Positions 24,862 through 34,351 of a stretch of DNA of 64,000 nt are shown here, piece after piece. A program made the translations under genes and the position numbers. Below the pieces are notes generated by a model, which did not search any database, was not told the DNA's origin, and was given only the letters and a program-made list of their open reading frames with translations. Each line of letters begins with the position of its first letter. Positions within the stretch are counted from its first letter, which is position 1. Source of the DNA: JBDTVS01 sp040007095 (GTDB taxonomy: Bacteria > Acidobacteriota > Vicinamibacteria > Vicinamibacterales > CAVVIG01); assembly GCA_040007095.1 (NCBI GenBank), contig JBDTVS010000007.1:51536-115535 (forward strand), written 5' to 3'.

Positions 24862-26115
24862 ATGGTTGAGCCGAAGGGACCTCTGTTCGAGGACATGCTT
24901 CAGCAGTTCGACGTCGCGGCCCGTGTTCTCAATCTCGAGGCCGGGATCTGGAAGATTCTCACGCACCCCAAGCGGCAGATCACCGTCTGCTGCCCGGTGC
25001 AGATGGACAACGGCGAAATCGAGGTCTTCACGGGATACCGGGTGCAGTACAACATCTCGCTCGGTCCCGCGAAGGGCGGCGTCCGCTACCACCCGGGGGT
25101 CACGCTCGACGAGGTGACGGCGCTGGCCGGCTGGATGACGTGGAAGTGCGCGGTCGCGCACATTCCGTTCGGCGGCGGCAAAGGCGGAGTCATCTGCGAT
25201 CCCACGCAGATGTCACGCCGCGAGCTCGAAGCACTCACCCGCCGCTACATCGCCGAAATCGTCGACGCGATCGGTCCCGACAAGGACGTGCCGGCTCCAG
25301 ACGTCAACACCAACGAGCAGGTGATGGCCTGGATCATGGATACCTACAGCATGCACGTCGGCCACACGACGACGTCGGTGGTGACGGGCAAGCCGCTCGA
25401 ACTCGGTGGATCGCTCGGCCGTCGCGAGGCGACCGGCCGCGGCGTGATGATTGTCACGCGCGAGGCGGCCAAGCACGTCGGCTTGCACCTCCGAGGGGCC
25501 ACCGTCGCCATCCAGGGATTCGGCAACGTCGGCTCGGTGTCCGCGGACCTCCTGGCCCACGCCGGCGCCCGCGTCGTCGCTGTCACGGACTGGAAGGGCG
25601 GCGTCTACAATGCCGCCGGCCTCGACATTCCGAAGCTCCTCGAGTACGTGACAGCGCAGCGCAGCGTGGATGCGTTCCCTGGCGCGGAACCGCTCACCAA
25701 CGAGCAGCTCTTCGCCCTGGATGTCGACGTGCTGATCCCGGCCGCGCTCGAGAATCAAATCACGCTCAGCAACGTCTCGTCGATCCGCGCCAGGATCGTG
25801 GTCGAAGGCGCCAACGGGCCGACCGACCCCGAGGCGCACCGCTATCTCCACGAGCACGGCGTCTTCGTGGTCCCCGATATTCTCGCGAACAGCGCCGGCG
25901 TCACCGCGTCGTATTTCGAATGGGTTCAGGACCGCTACGGCTATTTCTGGACAGAGAAGGAGGTCAACGATCGGCTCGAGGCGAAGATGTGCGAGGCCTT
26001 TGCCGCCGTCGTGCAGACTTCGACGAAATACCAGGTGGATCTACGCACGGCGGCGTATATCGTCGCCATCGGGCGAGTGGCGACCGTGACGAAACTGCGC
26101 GGGATGTACGCCTAG
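24862..26115 (+). CDS. gdhA: Glutamate dehydrogenase (Glu/Leu/Phe/Val family)
   Basis: The enzyme oxidatively deaminates glutamate to 2-oxoglutarate, or runs in reverse. Family motifs present are GPAKGGVRYHPGV, the catalytic lysine region IPFGGGKGGV, PAPDVNTNEQVMAWIMDTY, the Rossmann motif GFGNVGS and EGANGPTDPEA. The frame continues upstream to 24784. The ATG at 24862 gives 417 aa, the usual length, but it has no good Shine-Dalgarno sequence and ATGs at 24814 and 24844 are possible. NAD versus NADP use cannot be read with certainty. Confidence 0.92.
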   Translation: MVEPKGPLFEDMLQQFDVAARVLNLEAGIWKILTHPKRQITVCCPVQMDNGEIEVFTGYRVQYNISLGPAKGGVRYHPGVTLDEVTALAGWMTWKCAVAHIPFGGGKGGVICDPTQMSRRELEALTRRYIAEIVDAIGPDKDVPAPDVNTNEQVMAWIMDTYSMHVGHTTTSVVTGKPLELGGSLGRREATGRGVMIVTREAAKHVGLHLRGATVAIQGFGNVGSVSADLLAHAGARVVAVTDWKGGVYNAAGLDIPKLLEYVTAQRSVDAFPGAEPLTNEQLFALDVDVLIPAALENQITLSNVSSIRARIVVEGANGPTDPEAHRYLHEHGVFVVPDILANSAGVTASYFEWVQDRYGYFWTEKEVNDRLEAKMCEAFAAVVQTSTKYQVDLRTAAYIVAIGRVATVTKLRGMYA

Positions 26116-26140
26116 AGTGCGTTTCAAAATGCGCTGGAAT

Positions 26141-26196
26141 AAGTCTCAAGCCTGAAGTCTCAAGACTGCAGACTTCCAACTTGAGACCTGAGACTT
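26141..26196. terminator. R3 palindrome between convergent genes
   Basis: AAGTCTCAAGCCTGAAGTCTCAAG faces CTTGAGACCTGAGACTT about 15 bases later, so the RNA could fold into a long hairpin from either strand. It lies between the ends of gdhA (26115) and the VWFA gene (26209), the place for a bidirectional terminator. Similar palindromes are at 43723-43797 and 60136-60178. Confidence 0.5.
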
Positions 26197-26208
26197 CTTT
26201 GGCGGGCC

Positions 26209-28125
26209 CTAATTCGTCACCCGCAGGTCCAGGACATCCGTCGTCGCCGCAGTGGGCGTCGTCGCCGCGATCTCGACGCGGTACTCCCCGGCAGCGAATC
26301 CCGCCAGCGGTAAATCGATCTCGCGCAGGAACGAGCGCGCGGCGACCGGCTCCACCGCGAGCGTCCGTATCGTCTGACCCTTTCGATTCTGCAGCCTGGC
26401 AGATACCGTGAGCGGCGCACCCTCCGGCGCGTACGCCGGGACGCGGATCACCAGGCGTTCCGTCCGGCTGAACTCGCGTGACGACACCGGCACGGCGTCT
26501 GGCATGCTGGCCAGGGCGCGGAAATCACGCGCCGTTCGCCCGCGAAACACCGCCGGCGTGCCGAGCGCCACCGGCGCCGACAAATCGCGCACGTTGAGAT
26601 CGCGGACATCTGAATCGATCTTCTGCTCCGTCTCGTCCTCGATCGACATGCGGAGCCGGAGATTCCCCGGCGGCGCGTCGAACTCCGCGCGCGCGCCCGA
26701 TTCCTCGAGCGCGTCCGGGCCGAGCGGCCCGGTCGGCAGGACAGAGCCCTCGAACAAGACGCTGTCATCGACCGCCAGCACTTTCAGCACGACATGTGCC
26801 GCCGCCGGCTGCTTCGTGCCCGGCACGCGAACGGCCGGCTCCCAGACAAACGTCACGCGCGTCTTCCCATTGGCGCCGCGAGCGGCGCCAAACCACGGCC
26901 TGATCAGGGGGCTGAGGTGCTGGGCCGGCTGGAACACGATCGGCGCGCGTGGCTGAAGCAGCGCCGCCCGCGCCTCTTCGTCCGGCGCCGCGGCCCAATA
27001 ACCTTTCCGCGTGCGCACCGACACACCCGGAGTCCTGACGCTCACCTGCACGTCGTGAAACTTGCCGTCAGCACGCGTCGTCGTGTAGCGCAGCAGATAG
27101 TACGCGCTCGAATCGGCGACGATGGGGCGCATCCCCTCGAGCAGGTTGGAGACGTTCACGATGAACTGCCCGTTGGTGGAGGCCGCCAGCGAGCGCAAGC
27201 CCTCAGCCTCCGCAGGCCCGGCAACGGGACGGTCCGCTGGCGCACCGGGGTCCACCGCATAGACCGAGACGTTGTAACGGTTGGCCGAACGGGCCACCGT
27301 ATCGATGGTCGGCAGCCCTTCGAGCCCGCGCCGCCGATCCGCCCTGGGCAGGTTTTCGCTGACGACGATCAGCGTCTTTCGCGCGTCGCTGTTCAGGTTG
27401 CCCACGTGCAGCGCCAGGGCATTGAGCGCCGAGGTGGTCACCTGGGCCCTGAGTTGCTCGATGCGCGCCGGCGTGCCGGCGATGTAATTACGTTCGTAGG
27501 GATTGCGCGGTGTGTAATCGCCCTGTCGGCCGCTGAAGTCCAGGATTGCCCGCCGGTTGGTCTCACGGTCGCGCGTCAGACGGATTGCGAAGAGGGAATC
27601 GAGCGGACGCATGACCACGAGGAGATCGCGCGGCGCCAGGTACTCGTCCACGAATTGGAGGAGCGCCGTACGTACTCGTGCGGAGTTGGCCGCGCTGACG
27701 TGATAGTCGTCGAGAAACACCGCCAGAAGACGGGTGTCGTCGCGCTTGGCCTCGGCCCGCTCGTCGGCGACGGATTCGATCGGGACGAGCCGATCGGCCG
27801 CGCCCGGCTTCCCCATGCGGATGAATCGCGCGTCGTCGATCGTCTGGACAACGCCGTCCTCGCGCACGTCGAAGTCGGCCGACGTCAGGTTGTCGACGAT
27901 CCGTCCACGAGCATCGGTGGCGATGACGTCGAGCCGCACAGGACGGGGGCGCGGCGCGTCGGAGGAAGGCAGCGGGGCGGCCAGCGGCGCGACCGCCGCT
28001 GCCGCCACGACGACCAGGATCGCGGCAACGAAGACCGCGACGAAGAAGACCGATGTGGAGAGGGGTTTCATGGGGCGGGGCTCAGCGGCTCCCGGGCGCT
28101 CGGCGTCGAGTGTCGTGTTCGGCAC
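26209..28125 (-). CDS. VWFA-related acidobacterial protein (TIGR03436 type)
   Basis: The protein starts at a GTG at 28125; an ATG at 28071 would give a more normal N-terminal signal segment (MKPLSTSVFFVAVF...). A membrane segment or signal is followed by the domain start VRLDVIATDARGRIVDNLTSADFDVREDG, typical of this family. Then comes a VWA-like domain whose metal site reads FLDDYHV instead of DxSxS, and two beta-rich C-terminal domains. It is probably secreted or periplasmic; no function is established for the family. It lies 19 bases after a related gene and was probably made by tandem duplication. Confidence 0.82.
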   Translation of the reverse strand: MPNTTLDAERPGAAEPRPMKPLSTSVFFVAVFVAAILVVVAAAAVAPLAAPLPSSDAPRPRPVRLDVIATDARGRIVDNLTSADFDVREDGVVQTIDDARFIRMGKPGAADRLVPIESVADERAEAKRDDTRLLAVFLDDYHVSAANSARVRTALLQFVDEYLAPRDLLVVMRPLDSLFAIRLTRDRETNRRAILDFSGRQGDYTPRNPYERNYIAGTPARIEQLRAQVTTSALNALALHVGNLNSDARKTLIVVSENLPRADRRRGLEGLPTIDTVARSANRYNVSVYAVDPGAPADRPVAGPAEAEGLRSLAASTNGQFIVNVSNLLEGMRPIVADSSAYYLLRYTTTRADGKFHDVQVSVRTPGVSVRTRKGYWAAAPDEEARAALLQPRAPIVFQPAQHLSPLIRPWFGAARGANGKTRVTFVWEPAVRVPGTKQPAAAHVVLKVLAVDDSVLFEGSVLPTGPLGPDALEESGARAEFDAPPGNLRLRMSIEDETEQKIDSDVRDLNVRDLSAPVALGTPAVFRGRTARDFRALASMPDAVPVSSREFSRTERLVIRVPAYAPEGAPLTVSARLQNRKGQTIRTLAVEPVAARSFLREIDLPLAGFAAGEYRVEIAATTPTAATTDVLDLRVTN

Positions 28126-28144
28126 GGCCCTGGGACTAAGGCCC

Positions 28145-30352
28145 CTACGAGGTAACGCGGAACCCTACCAGTTCTCGAGCCTCACCGCCGCCTTCGGCCG
28201 CCGCCGTGATCTCGACCACGTACTCGCCCGGCGCAAGTCCACTGAGCGGCAGATCGATCTGAAACGGGGTGTCGGCCGCTGCGGGCGGCGTGACGGCGAG
28301 ATCGCTCATCGCCTGGCCGGCGCGGCTCAGAAGACGCGCTTTCAGGCTGGCCGTTGCGGTGCCCGGCGCGTACGCCGTCACGCGCAGGAGAACCCGCTCG
28401 GTGCGACTGAACTCCCGGGCCGGAACCGGCACGGCGTTCGGATCGGCCTTGAGCTGCTGGAATTCCTTCAGCACCCTGGCGCGGAACACCTCGGGCGTGC
28501 CGACCACCACCTGGGCCGAGGTCAGGTCGGGAATCGTGACGTCGCGAACCTCCTGATCGAGCACCTGCGACGCGGCGCCTTCGACCGACAGGCGAAGCTG
28601 GATCTTGCCGGGGTTGACCTCGAAGGTGACGCGCGACGGCCCACGCACTCCGGCCGCGGCGCCGGCGGCATCCGCGGCGGGCGGCGCCGATGCGGCGTCC
28701 GGTACCCGGCCCCTGAAATACGGGGCGCCATCAGGACCAACCGCCGTGACCAGGACCCGTGCCGGCTGCTCGCCAGCCGACGAGGGCCGGTCGCCCTGAG
28801 ACTTCGGCGTCGGCTCCCAGACAAACGTGACTTTGGTTTTTCCGTTCTGGCCGCGGGTCGTGCCGATCCAGGTGCGGACCAGCCGCGCACTTTTCGGCTG
28901 CACTGAAGAAGCCAGCGCCGTCAGCGCCAGATCGACCGCCGTCGGCGGTGCAAGTTTTTTCGCCGACGCGGCCGTCACCGCCTCCGCCACCGGCGCGGTC
29001 AGCGCCCAGAACCCCTTCCGCGATCGTACCTGCACGCCCGGACGCTTCACCTTCACGGAGATCGAATGAAACTTGCCGTCGGATTTCGCCTGCGCCGAGG
29101 TGTAGCCGAGCAGGTAATACGCGCTTGAATCCTTGATGATCTGCTTCATCCCGACGTCGAGATCGTTGCGGTTGAGAATCGCGCGACCATCGGTTTCGAC
29201 GGCCAGGGCTCTCAGCGTGTTCTGCGTGCTGGCGAGGAATTGGCTGTCGGTCGTCGGATTCACCGGCTGGTCGATGTCGAACTCGAAGACCGGCAACCCG
29301 CGCGGGTCGACGGCGTAAATCGACACGTTGTTCTGGCTCGCCACTTCGTAGACGCCCTGCATGAAGAACTCGAGGTCCTGGCCCGCGAAAAACGCATAGC
29401 GGGCCTCGTTCGGATCGTTCAGACCGGCGCCGGCGTTCCCGCGTTGCGGATTGCCGAGGCCCGGCATCGAAGCAACCGGATCGCGCAGCGATGCGGGGAG
29501 AATGTTCGAATAGCCCTCGCTGACCAGAATCAGCGCCTTTCGGCCCTCCTTCAGCCCTCCCATGTGGACGATCAACGCCTTGATGGCGCTGAGCGACACC
29601 TGATTGCGAATCTGCTCGACGGTTTCGGCCGGGTAGTTCGCGTAGTTCTGTTCGAAATCGTTTTGCGGGGTGTAGTTCCCTTTCCTGCCGCGGAATTGCT
29701 GAATCGCGCGCGAGATGATCGAATGGTTGCGCGTCATGCGCACCTGATCGATCGACTCGAGCGGGTGCATCACGCCAATCATGTCGGACGGCCCGAGCTG
29801 TGATTCGACCCAGCGCGAGATCGGCGCCCGCGCCGACAGGCTCGAACCTTCCTTGACGTGATAATCGTCGAGAAACACGGCGAACAGCCGGACGTCGTCT
29901 TTGGCGGCTTCCGCAGCTTCGTCGTCGTCGTTGCGAATCGGACGGACCGGTCCGTCGGCGGTGGGCATCGCGCCGCCGTCGAGCTTCACCAGCTTGAACG
30001 TCTCGACGTTCTGCGGCTTGCCGTCCTCGGTCACCTCGAAGTCGGTCTGTTTCAAGTCGGCAACGGGGTTGCCATTGCGATCGCTGACAATCACGTCGAC
30101 GCGCACGAAGTCGATCCCCGTGCGGAAGACGGGGTTCGGCGTCTGGTCGACGGGCAGATTCTGACCCGGCGGATTCTGCCCGTCCGAGGGCTTCTGCTGC
30201 GCGGGCTGGGCGGGTTGCGCGGCTTGACTGTCCTGGGCGGGCGGGTTCGCCCGATCCGCCTGGCGTGGCTGACCGCCCTGCGCATGGCCGATCAATGCGA
30301 CCATCGTCAGAAGAGCACCGACGGCTGTTAAGGGTCGAAGGAGCCTGCGCAT
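28145..30352 (-). CDS. VWFA-related acidobacterial protein (TIGR03436 type), paralogue
   Basis: A 735-aa protein with a signal peptide (MRRLLRPLTAVGALLTMVALIGHAQ). A Pro/Gln-rich linker (about 25-70) precedes VRVDVIVSDRNGNPVADLKQTDFEVTEDG and a VWA-like domain with FLDDYHV. The C-terminal third matches its downstream paralogue piece by piece (EFSRTERVLLRV..., LPLSGLAPGEYVVEI). It is divergently arranged with the acyl-CoA dehydrogenase at 30383, only 30 bases away, so promoters must overlap. An extracytoplasmic binding or adhesion role is a guess. Confidence 0.85.
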   Translation of the reverse strand: MRRLLRPLTAVGALLTMVALIGHAQGGQPRQADRANPPAQDSQAAQPAQPAQQKPSDGQNPPGQNLPVDQTPNPVFRTGIDFVRVDVIVSDRNGNPVADLKQTDFEVTEDGKPQNVETFKLVKLDGGAMPTADGPVRPIRNDDDEAAEAAKDDVRLFAVFLDDYHVKEGSSLSARAPISRWVESQLGPSDMIGVMHPLESIDQVRMTRNHSIISRAIQQFRGRKGNYTPQNDFEQNYANYPAETVEQIRNQVSLSAIKALIVHMGGLKEGRKALILVSEGYSNILPASLRDPVASMPGLGNPQRGNAGAGLNDPNEARYAFFAGQDLEFFMQGVYEVASQNNVSIYAVDPRGLPVFEFDIDQPVNPTTDSQFLASTQNTLRALAVETDGRAILNRNDLDVGMKQIIKDSSAYYLLGYTSAQAKSDGKFHSISVKVKRPGVQVRSRKGFWALTAPVAEAVTAASAKKLAPPTAVDLALTALASSVQPKSARLVRTWIGTTRGQNGKTKVTFVWEPTPKSQGDRPSSAGEQPARVLVTAVGPDGAPYFRGRVPDAASAPPAADAAGAAAGVRGPSRVTFEVNPGKIQLRLSVEGAASQVLDQEVRDVTIPDLTSAQVVVGTPEVFRARVLKEFQQLKADPNAVPVPAREFSRTERVLLRVTAYAPGTATASLKARLLSRAGQAMSDLAVTPPAAADTPFQIDLPLSGLAPGEYVVEITAAAEGGGEARELVGFRVTS

Positions 30353-30382
30353 ATCCGTATCTTAGGCTAACATCCCCCTGCC

Positions 30383-31546
30383 GTGACCATTGCGCCGCTC
30401 ACAAAACTGACCGACGACGAACGTCTGTTTCTCGACAGCGTGTATGCATTTGCGGACCGTGAAATCCGGCCCCTGGTCCGGCAAATGGATGAGCAGGCCC
30501 GAATCGCCGACGGGCTCGTCGGCCGGCTGTTCGATCTCGGTGTCATGGCCGTCCAGATTCCGGAAGAGTTCGGCGGCGCGGGCGCCAGCTTCTTTCACTC
30601 GGTGCTGGCGGTCGAAGCCCTGTCCCGAGTGGATCCCGCGATTGGCGTGCTCGTGGACGTGCAGAATACGCTGGTCATCAACGCGCTCATTCGGTGGGGC
30701 AGCGAGGACATCAAGCAGCGCTACCTGCCGAAGCTCGCCGCCGACACGGTCGGCGCCTATGCCCTGTCCGAGGCCGGCTCCGGCAGCGACGCCTTCGCCT
30801 TGACCACACGCGCGCACGAATCGGACGAAGGGTCGGGCGACTGGATCCTGAACGGCCGCAAGCTGTGGATTACCAACGCCTCCGAGGCTGGGCTCTTCAT
30901 CGTCTTCGCCAACGTCAAGCCGGACGCCGGCTATCGCGGCGTGACCGCCTTTATCGTGGAACGGGAGTCGCAGGGGTTCACCGTCGGCCACAAGGAGGAC
31001 AAGCTCGGCATCCGGGCGAGCAGCACGTGCGAACTGCTCTTCGAGGAGTGCCGGGTGCCCGCCGCGCGGGTCCTCGGAGAGATCGGCAAAGGTTACAAGG
31101 TCGCGATTGAAACACTCAACGAGGGGCGGATCGGGATCGGGGCGCAGATGATCGGCCTGGCGCAGGGCGCGCTCGACCACACGATCAAGTACACGCGCGA
31201 GCGGACGCAATTCGGCCAGCGCATCGCCGACTTCCAGGCCGTGCAGCACCAGATCGCACGTGCCGCGATCGATCTCGAAGCGGCGCGGCTGCTGGTGTAC
31301 AACGCGGCGCGGCTGCGCGACGCCGGCGAGCCGTTTCTCACTCAGGCCGCGATGTGCAAGCTGTTCTCATCGGAGGCCGCTGAGCGGATCGCCTCGCTCG
31401 CCGTCAACCTGTACGGGGGCTACGGCTTCGTGAAAGACTACCCCGTCGAAAAACTCTTTCGCGACGCGAAGATCGGACAGATCTACGAGGGCACGTCGAA
31501 CTTGCAGCTCCAGACAATTGCCAAACAGGTGCTCGGCCATGGCTGA
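30383..31546 (+). CDS. Acyl-CoA dehydrogenase (short/branched-chain type)
   Basis: This FAD enzyme introduces the 2,3-double bond in acyl-CoA. The 387-aa sequence has the family signatures AYALSEAGSGSDAF, GRKLWITNASEAGLFIVFA, RTQFGQRIADFQAVQHQIA and QIYEGTSNLQLQTIA, the last with the usual catalytic Glu. The start is a GTG at 30383. The next gene overlaps its end by eight bases. A second dehydrogenase of the family, at 38683-39828, lacks this Glu. Confidence 0.93.
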   Translation: MTIAPLTKLTDDERLFLDSVYAFADREIRPLVRQMDEQARIADGLVGRLFDLGVMAVQIPEEFGGAGASFFHSVLAVEALSRVDPAIGVLVDVQNTLVINALIRWGSEDIKQRYLPKLAADTVGAYALSEAGSGSDAFALTTRAHESDEGSGDWILNGRKLWITNASEAGLFIVFANVKPDAGYRGVTAFIVERESQGFTVGHKEDKLGIRASSTCELLFEECRVPAARVLGEIGKGYKVAIETLNEGRIGIGAQMIGLAQGALDHTIKYTRERTQFGQRIADFQAVQHQIARAAIDLEAARLLVYNAARLRDAGEPFLTQAAMCKLFSSEAAERIASLAVNLYGGYGFVKDYPVEKLFRDAKIGQIYEGTSNLQLQTIAKQVLGHG

Positions 31547-32060
31547 CTTCCGCGACGCGTATCTCAAGGATCTGGTCTACACCTACCGCAACTACCGGTC
31601 TTTGGCCGACCGCGCGCTGGCGCAGCTGCACCACGACGCGGACTTCCACGCCGTGATTGGCCCGGGCTCGAATAGCATCGCGATCATCATGCAGCACGTC
31701 GCCGGAAATCTGCGGTCGCGGTTTCGCGACTTTCTGACGACCGACGGCGAGAAGCCCGACCGCAATCGCGACGGCGAGTTCGAGATGCCGACGGCGCTGA
31801 CGCGGGACCAGATGCTCGACTGGTGGCGCGAGGGGTGGACCATCGCCATGCAGGCGATCGAGTCGCTCACACCCGGGGATCTCGAGCGCACCGTCTACAT
31901 TCGAGGGAAAGGCATGACCGTCGTCGAAGCGCTGAACCGCTCGGCGACCCACACCGCCTATCACGTGGGACAGATCGTGTACCTGGTGCGTCACCTGACC
32001 TGGCCTGGATGGACGCCGCTGACGATTCCCAAAGGGAAGTCCGGCCAGGCCACCCATTGA
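31539..32060 (+). CDS. DUF1572 (DinB-like) protein
   Basis: A 173-aa four-helix protein of the DinB/YfiT superfamily. Its markers are NSIAIIMQHVAGNLRSRFRDFLTTDGEKPDRNRD and HTAYHVGQIVYLVRHL. The His residues in HVAGN and HVGQI match the metal-binding positions of this fold. The start ATG at 31539 lies inside the last codons of the acyl-CoA dehydrogenase gene, so translation is probably coupled. Enzyme activity is unknown; relatives include thiol-dependent transferases. Confidence 0.8.
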   Translation: MADFRDAYLKDLVYTYRNYRSLADRALAQLHHDADFHAVIGPGSNSIAIIMQHVAGNLRSRFRDFLTTDGEKPDRNRDGEFEMPTALTRDQMLDWWREGWTIAMQAIESLTPGDLERTVYIRGKGMTVVEALNRSATHTAYHVGQIVYLVRHLTWPGWTPLTIPKGKSGQATH

Positions 32061-32123
32061 AGATGTGAGGACGCGTTGCGGCTGTTGCGTGCGGCCACAA
32101 GTGGTGAGGGAGAGGAACGAGTC

Positions 32124-33227
32124 ATGACGATGAAGATGCTGGCGGCGCTTGCCGTGGCGGGGCTGAGTGTCGTGGGGATGGCTGGGGCTTCGCGAGACGT
32201 GCCGAAATTCGAGCCCGATGCGACGTGGCCGAAGCATCTGCCGAACCATTGGCTCCTCGGACAGGTGTCCGGCGTCGATGTCGACTCCCACGACCACATC
32301 TGGGTGATCCACCGTCCACGCACGACCGACGAGCACGACAATTACCTCCGCGACAAGACCGCCGATTGCTGTGCGCCGGCGCCGCCGGTCTTGGAATTCG
32401 ATCAGGCGGGCAATCTGCTCCAGTCCTGGGGTGGTCCGGGACAAGGTTACGACTGGCCGGACATCGAGCACGGCGTCTACGTCGACCACAAAGACAACGT
32501 CTGGTTGGCGGGCAACGGCGACAAGGACACGAACCTCCTGAAATTTTCACAGTCAGGAAAATTTCTGCTTCAGATCGGGAAGCACGGCAAGACCGGCGGC
32601 AGCAACGATACGGAGAACGTCAACAAAGCGGCCGGCATCGCCGTCTACGCTCCCACCAATGAGGTGTTCGTCGCGGACGGCTACGGAAACCGCCGCGTCA
32701 TCGTGTTCGACGCCGACACCGGCGCCTACAAACGGCATTGGGGAGCCTACGGCAACAAGCCCGACGACGCGGCGCCGTTTACCCGCGTCTACGAAGGTGC
32801 GGGGCCACCGCAATTCAACACGGTGCACGGCCTCGCGGTGTCGAACGACGGCATCGTGTATGTCGGCGATCGGGTCAACAACCGCATTCAATCATTCAGT
32901 CTGGACGGAAAATTTCTCAAGGAAGTGTTCATCGAGCGCAAGACGTCCGCGAGATTCGGCACCGGATTCGGCGTGGCCTTTTCCGGCGACAGGCAGCAGC
33001 GCTTCTTCTATGTGCCCGACGGAACCAACAAGAAGGTTCAGATCGTGGATCGTCAGTCGATGCAAGTCGTGGGGTTCTTCGGCGGATACGGCGGCCATGG
33101 GTTTGGCGAGTTCTCCCACATCCACAGCATTGCGACCGATGCCAAAGGCAACGTGTACCTCGGCGAAGTCGACACTGGCCGCCGCACGTATCGCTGGAAC
33201 TACAAGGGCATGACCGCGGTCCCCTGA
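32124..33227 (+). CDS. Secreted NHL-repeat beta-propeller protein
   Basis: Start at 32124, with AGAGG eight bases upstream; 367 aa. An N-terminal hydrophobic segment (MLAALAVAGLSVVGMAGA) looks like a signal peptide. Repeating units such as VFVADGYGNRRVIVFDADTG, IVYVGDRVNNRIQSFSLDGKF and VYLGEVDTGRRTYRWNYKG form an NHL-type six-bladed propeller. A CC pair sits at KTADCCAP. Similar proteins are annotated as peptidylglycine lyase-like or lactonase-like; no catalytic set is clear, so function is left open. Confidence 0.8.
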   Translation: MTMKMLAALAVAGLSVVGMAGASRDVPKFEPDATWPKHLPNHWLLGQVSGVDVDSHDHIWVIHRPRTTDEHDNYLRDKTADCCAPAPPVLEFDQAGNLLQSWGGPGQGYDWPDIEHGVYVDHKDNVWLAGNGDKDTNLLKFSQSGKFLLQIGKHGKTGGSNDTENVNKAAGIAVYAPTNEVFVADGYGNRRVIVFDADTGAYKRHWGAYGNKPDDAAPFTRVYEGAGPPQFNTVHGLAVSNDGIVYVGDRVNNRIQSFSLDGKFLKEVFIERKTSARFGTGFGVAFSGDRQQRFFYVPDGTNKKVQIVDRQSMQVVGFFGGYGGHGFGEFSHIHSIATDAKGNVYLGEVDTGRRTYRWNYKGMTAVP

Positions 33228-33545
33228 CTGTCAGGTCTCTTGGATAGCGCGTTCAGTTCGACGCCTTTCAGTGCGGTGACACGGCCTTTGGACCGCCACC
33301 GTCGTCACACTGCCCTACCGAGTAAGGACCCGTAGATGAATGTTCGATCCGGGACAGTCGTACCCGTTGCATGAAGCGTATTGTTACGCGTGGTGGACAC
33401 GACAGGCTCGTCAACAGGCGCCGTAACGGCTCAGTCGCGTGCGCTCGAAAGGCGAGATGGTTCGATCGTCTCGCTTGTTCGCAGATTCGGCGGCGTTGAG
33501 ACATCTGGCGGGTTCGGCTGGTGAACGGCGGCGCGAGGAATCCAC
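33228..33545. other. Intergenic stretch without recognised content
   Basis: About 320 bases between the NHL protein and the coiled-coil gene. No convincing gene, tRNA or known repeat was found. The open frame on the minus strand that runs across it is antisense to the coiled-coil gene. Near the 3' end, GAGG lies seven bases before the GTG of the coiled-coil gene. Confidence 0.4.
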
Positions 33546-34010
33546 GTGTACACAGATGAACCCCCGGCGGAGCAGCAGCGCCTGACGGCTGAGCGCGTGC
33601 GCAAGCAGGCGGAGGACGGCCGTGAGGACGCCGAGCAGGGTCGCGAGGCCACCGAAGGGCGCCGCGACCTGGCCGAGTCGTCCCGGAAGGAGGCGGAACA
33701 GTTCAGGGTACTGGCGGAGGAAGCAAGAGAGGTCCGCGACCAGTATCGGGATGGGCTCGAGAACGTTCGGCGGGACCAGGAGCGGATCCGTCAGGCCGCC
33801 GAGCAGGCGCGTCAGGCCGCCGAGGGTGCTCGCATCGCTACCGAGGACGCCCGTCACGCCGCGGAGGACGCCCGTCACGCCACGATCGAATCGGTGGCCG
33901 CTACGGCAGACTCTCTCCACTCCACGCTCGAACAAATGAAGTTCCTGGAGGAGGCACGGCGCACCATTCGCGACCTGAAAAGCATGAAGCCGCCGCAAGA
34001 CATCCACTAG
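33546..34010 (+). CDS. Highly charged coiled-coil protein
   Basis: A 154-aa protein made almost wholly of charged, Ala-rich helix. Near-repeats such as RQAAEQARQAAEGAR and TEDARHAAEDARHAT point to a long coiled coil of about 100 residues. There is no signal peptide, membrane segment or known domain. GTG start with GAGG seven bases upstream. A hairpin, AGTCCA-gtatct-TGGACT, lies at about 34021-34038 downstream and may end transcription. It could be a scaffold or polymer-forming protein, but nothing shows this. Confidence 0.6.
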   Translation: MYTDEPPAEQQRLTAERVRKQAEDGREDAEQGREATEGRRDLAESSRKEAEQFRVLAEEAREVRDQYRDGLENVRRDQERIRQAAEQARQAAEGARIATEDARHAAEDARHATIESVAATADSLHSTLEQMKFLEEARRTIRDLKSMKPPQDIH

Positions 34011-34020
34011 CCCGTGGTGA

Positions 34021-34038
34021 AAGTCCAGTATCTTGGAC
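34021..34038 (+). terminator. Possible hairpin terminator
   Basis: AGTCCA-gtatct-TGGACT forms a 6-bp stem shortly after the coiled-coil gene. There is no T-run, so the call is weak. Confidence 0.3.
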
Positions 34039-34156
34039 TGGACCCTGTCATCTGCGTGTTGTCAGGACCGCGCGCACCATCCGTCGGCGCGCTGGCGGCG
34101 ATCCCGGGCTGACACAGCCGCCGGCCGCCCCCCACACTCGGCACCAACGAGGCAGT

Positions 34157-34351
34157 TCATGCCCCCGCGACGCGGCTGCTCCGTTCGAGCATCGCAGAGG
34201 ATTGCGTGTCCGGGCGTTCGCCCTCCCACTGGTGCTCACAGTCTCGACAGAGATAGACCGCACAACTCCGGAGCGAGCGAAACAGCGTGGTGCCAGATGA
34301 GTGGCAACGTGGACAATTAGGCTCGATGAGACGGTCAGGCATCGTAGGCAT
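34157..34351 (-). CDS. Small zinc-ribbon protein
   Basis: A 64-aa protein with CPRC at residues 13-16 and CRDC at 35-38, the two CxxC knuckles of a zinc ribbon, with an HQW just after the second. GGGAG lies seven bases before the ATG at 34351. Such small ribbons bind nucleic acid or other proteins; no partner is evident. It points toward the coiled-coil gene. Confidence 0.6.
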   Translation of the reverse strand: MPTMPDRLIEPNCPRCHSSGTTLFRSLRSCAVYLCRDCEHQWEGERPDTQSSAMLERSSRVAGA

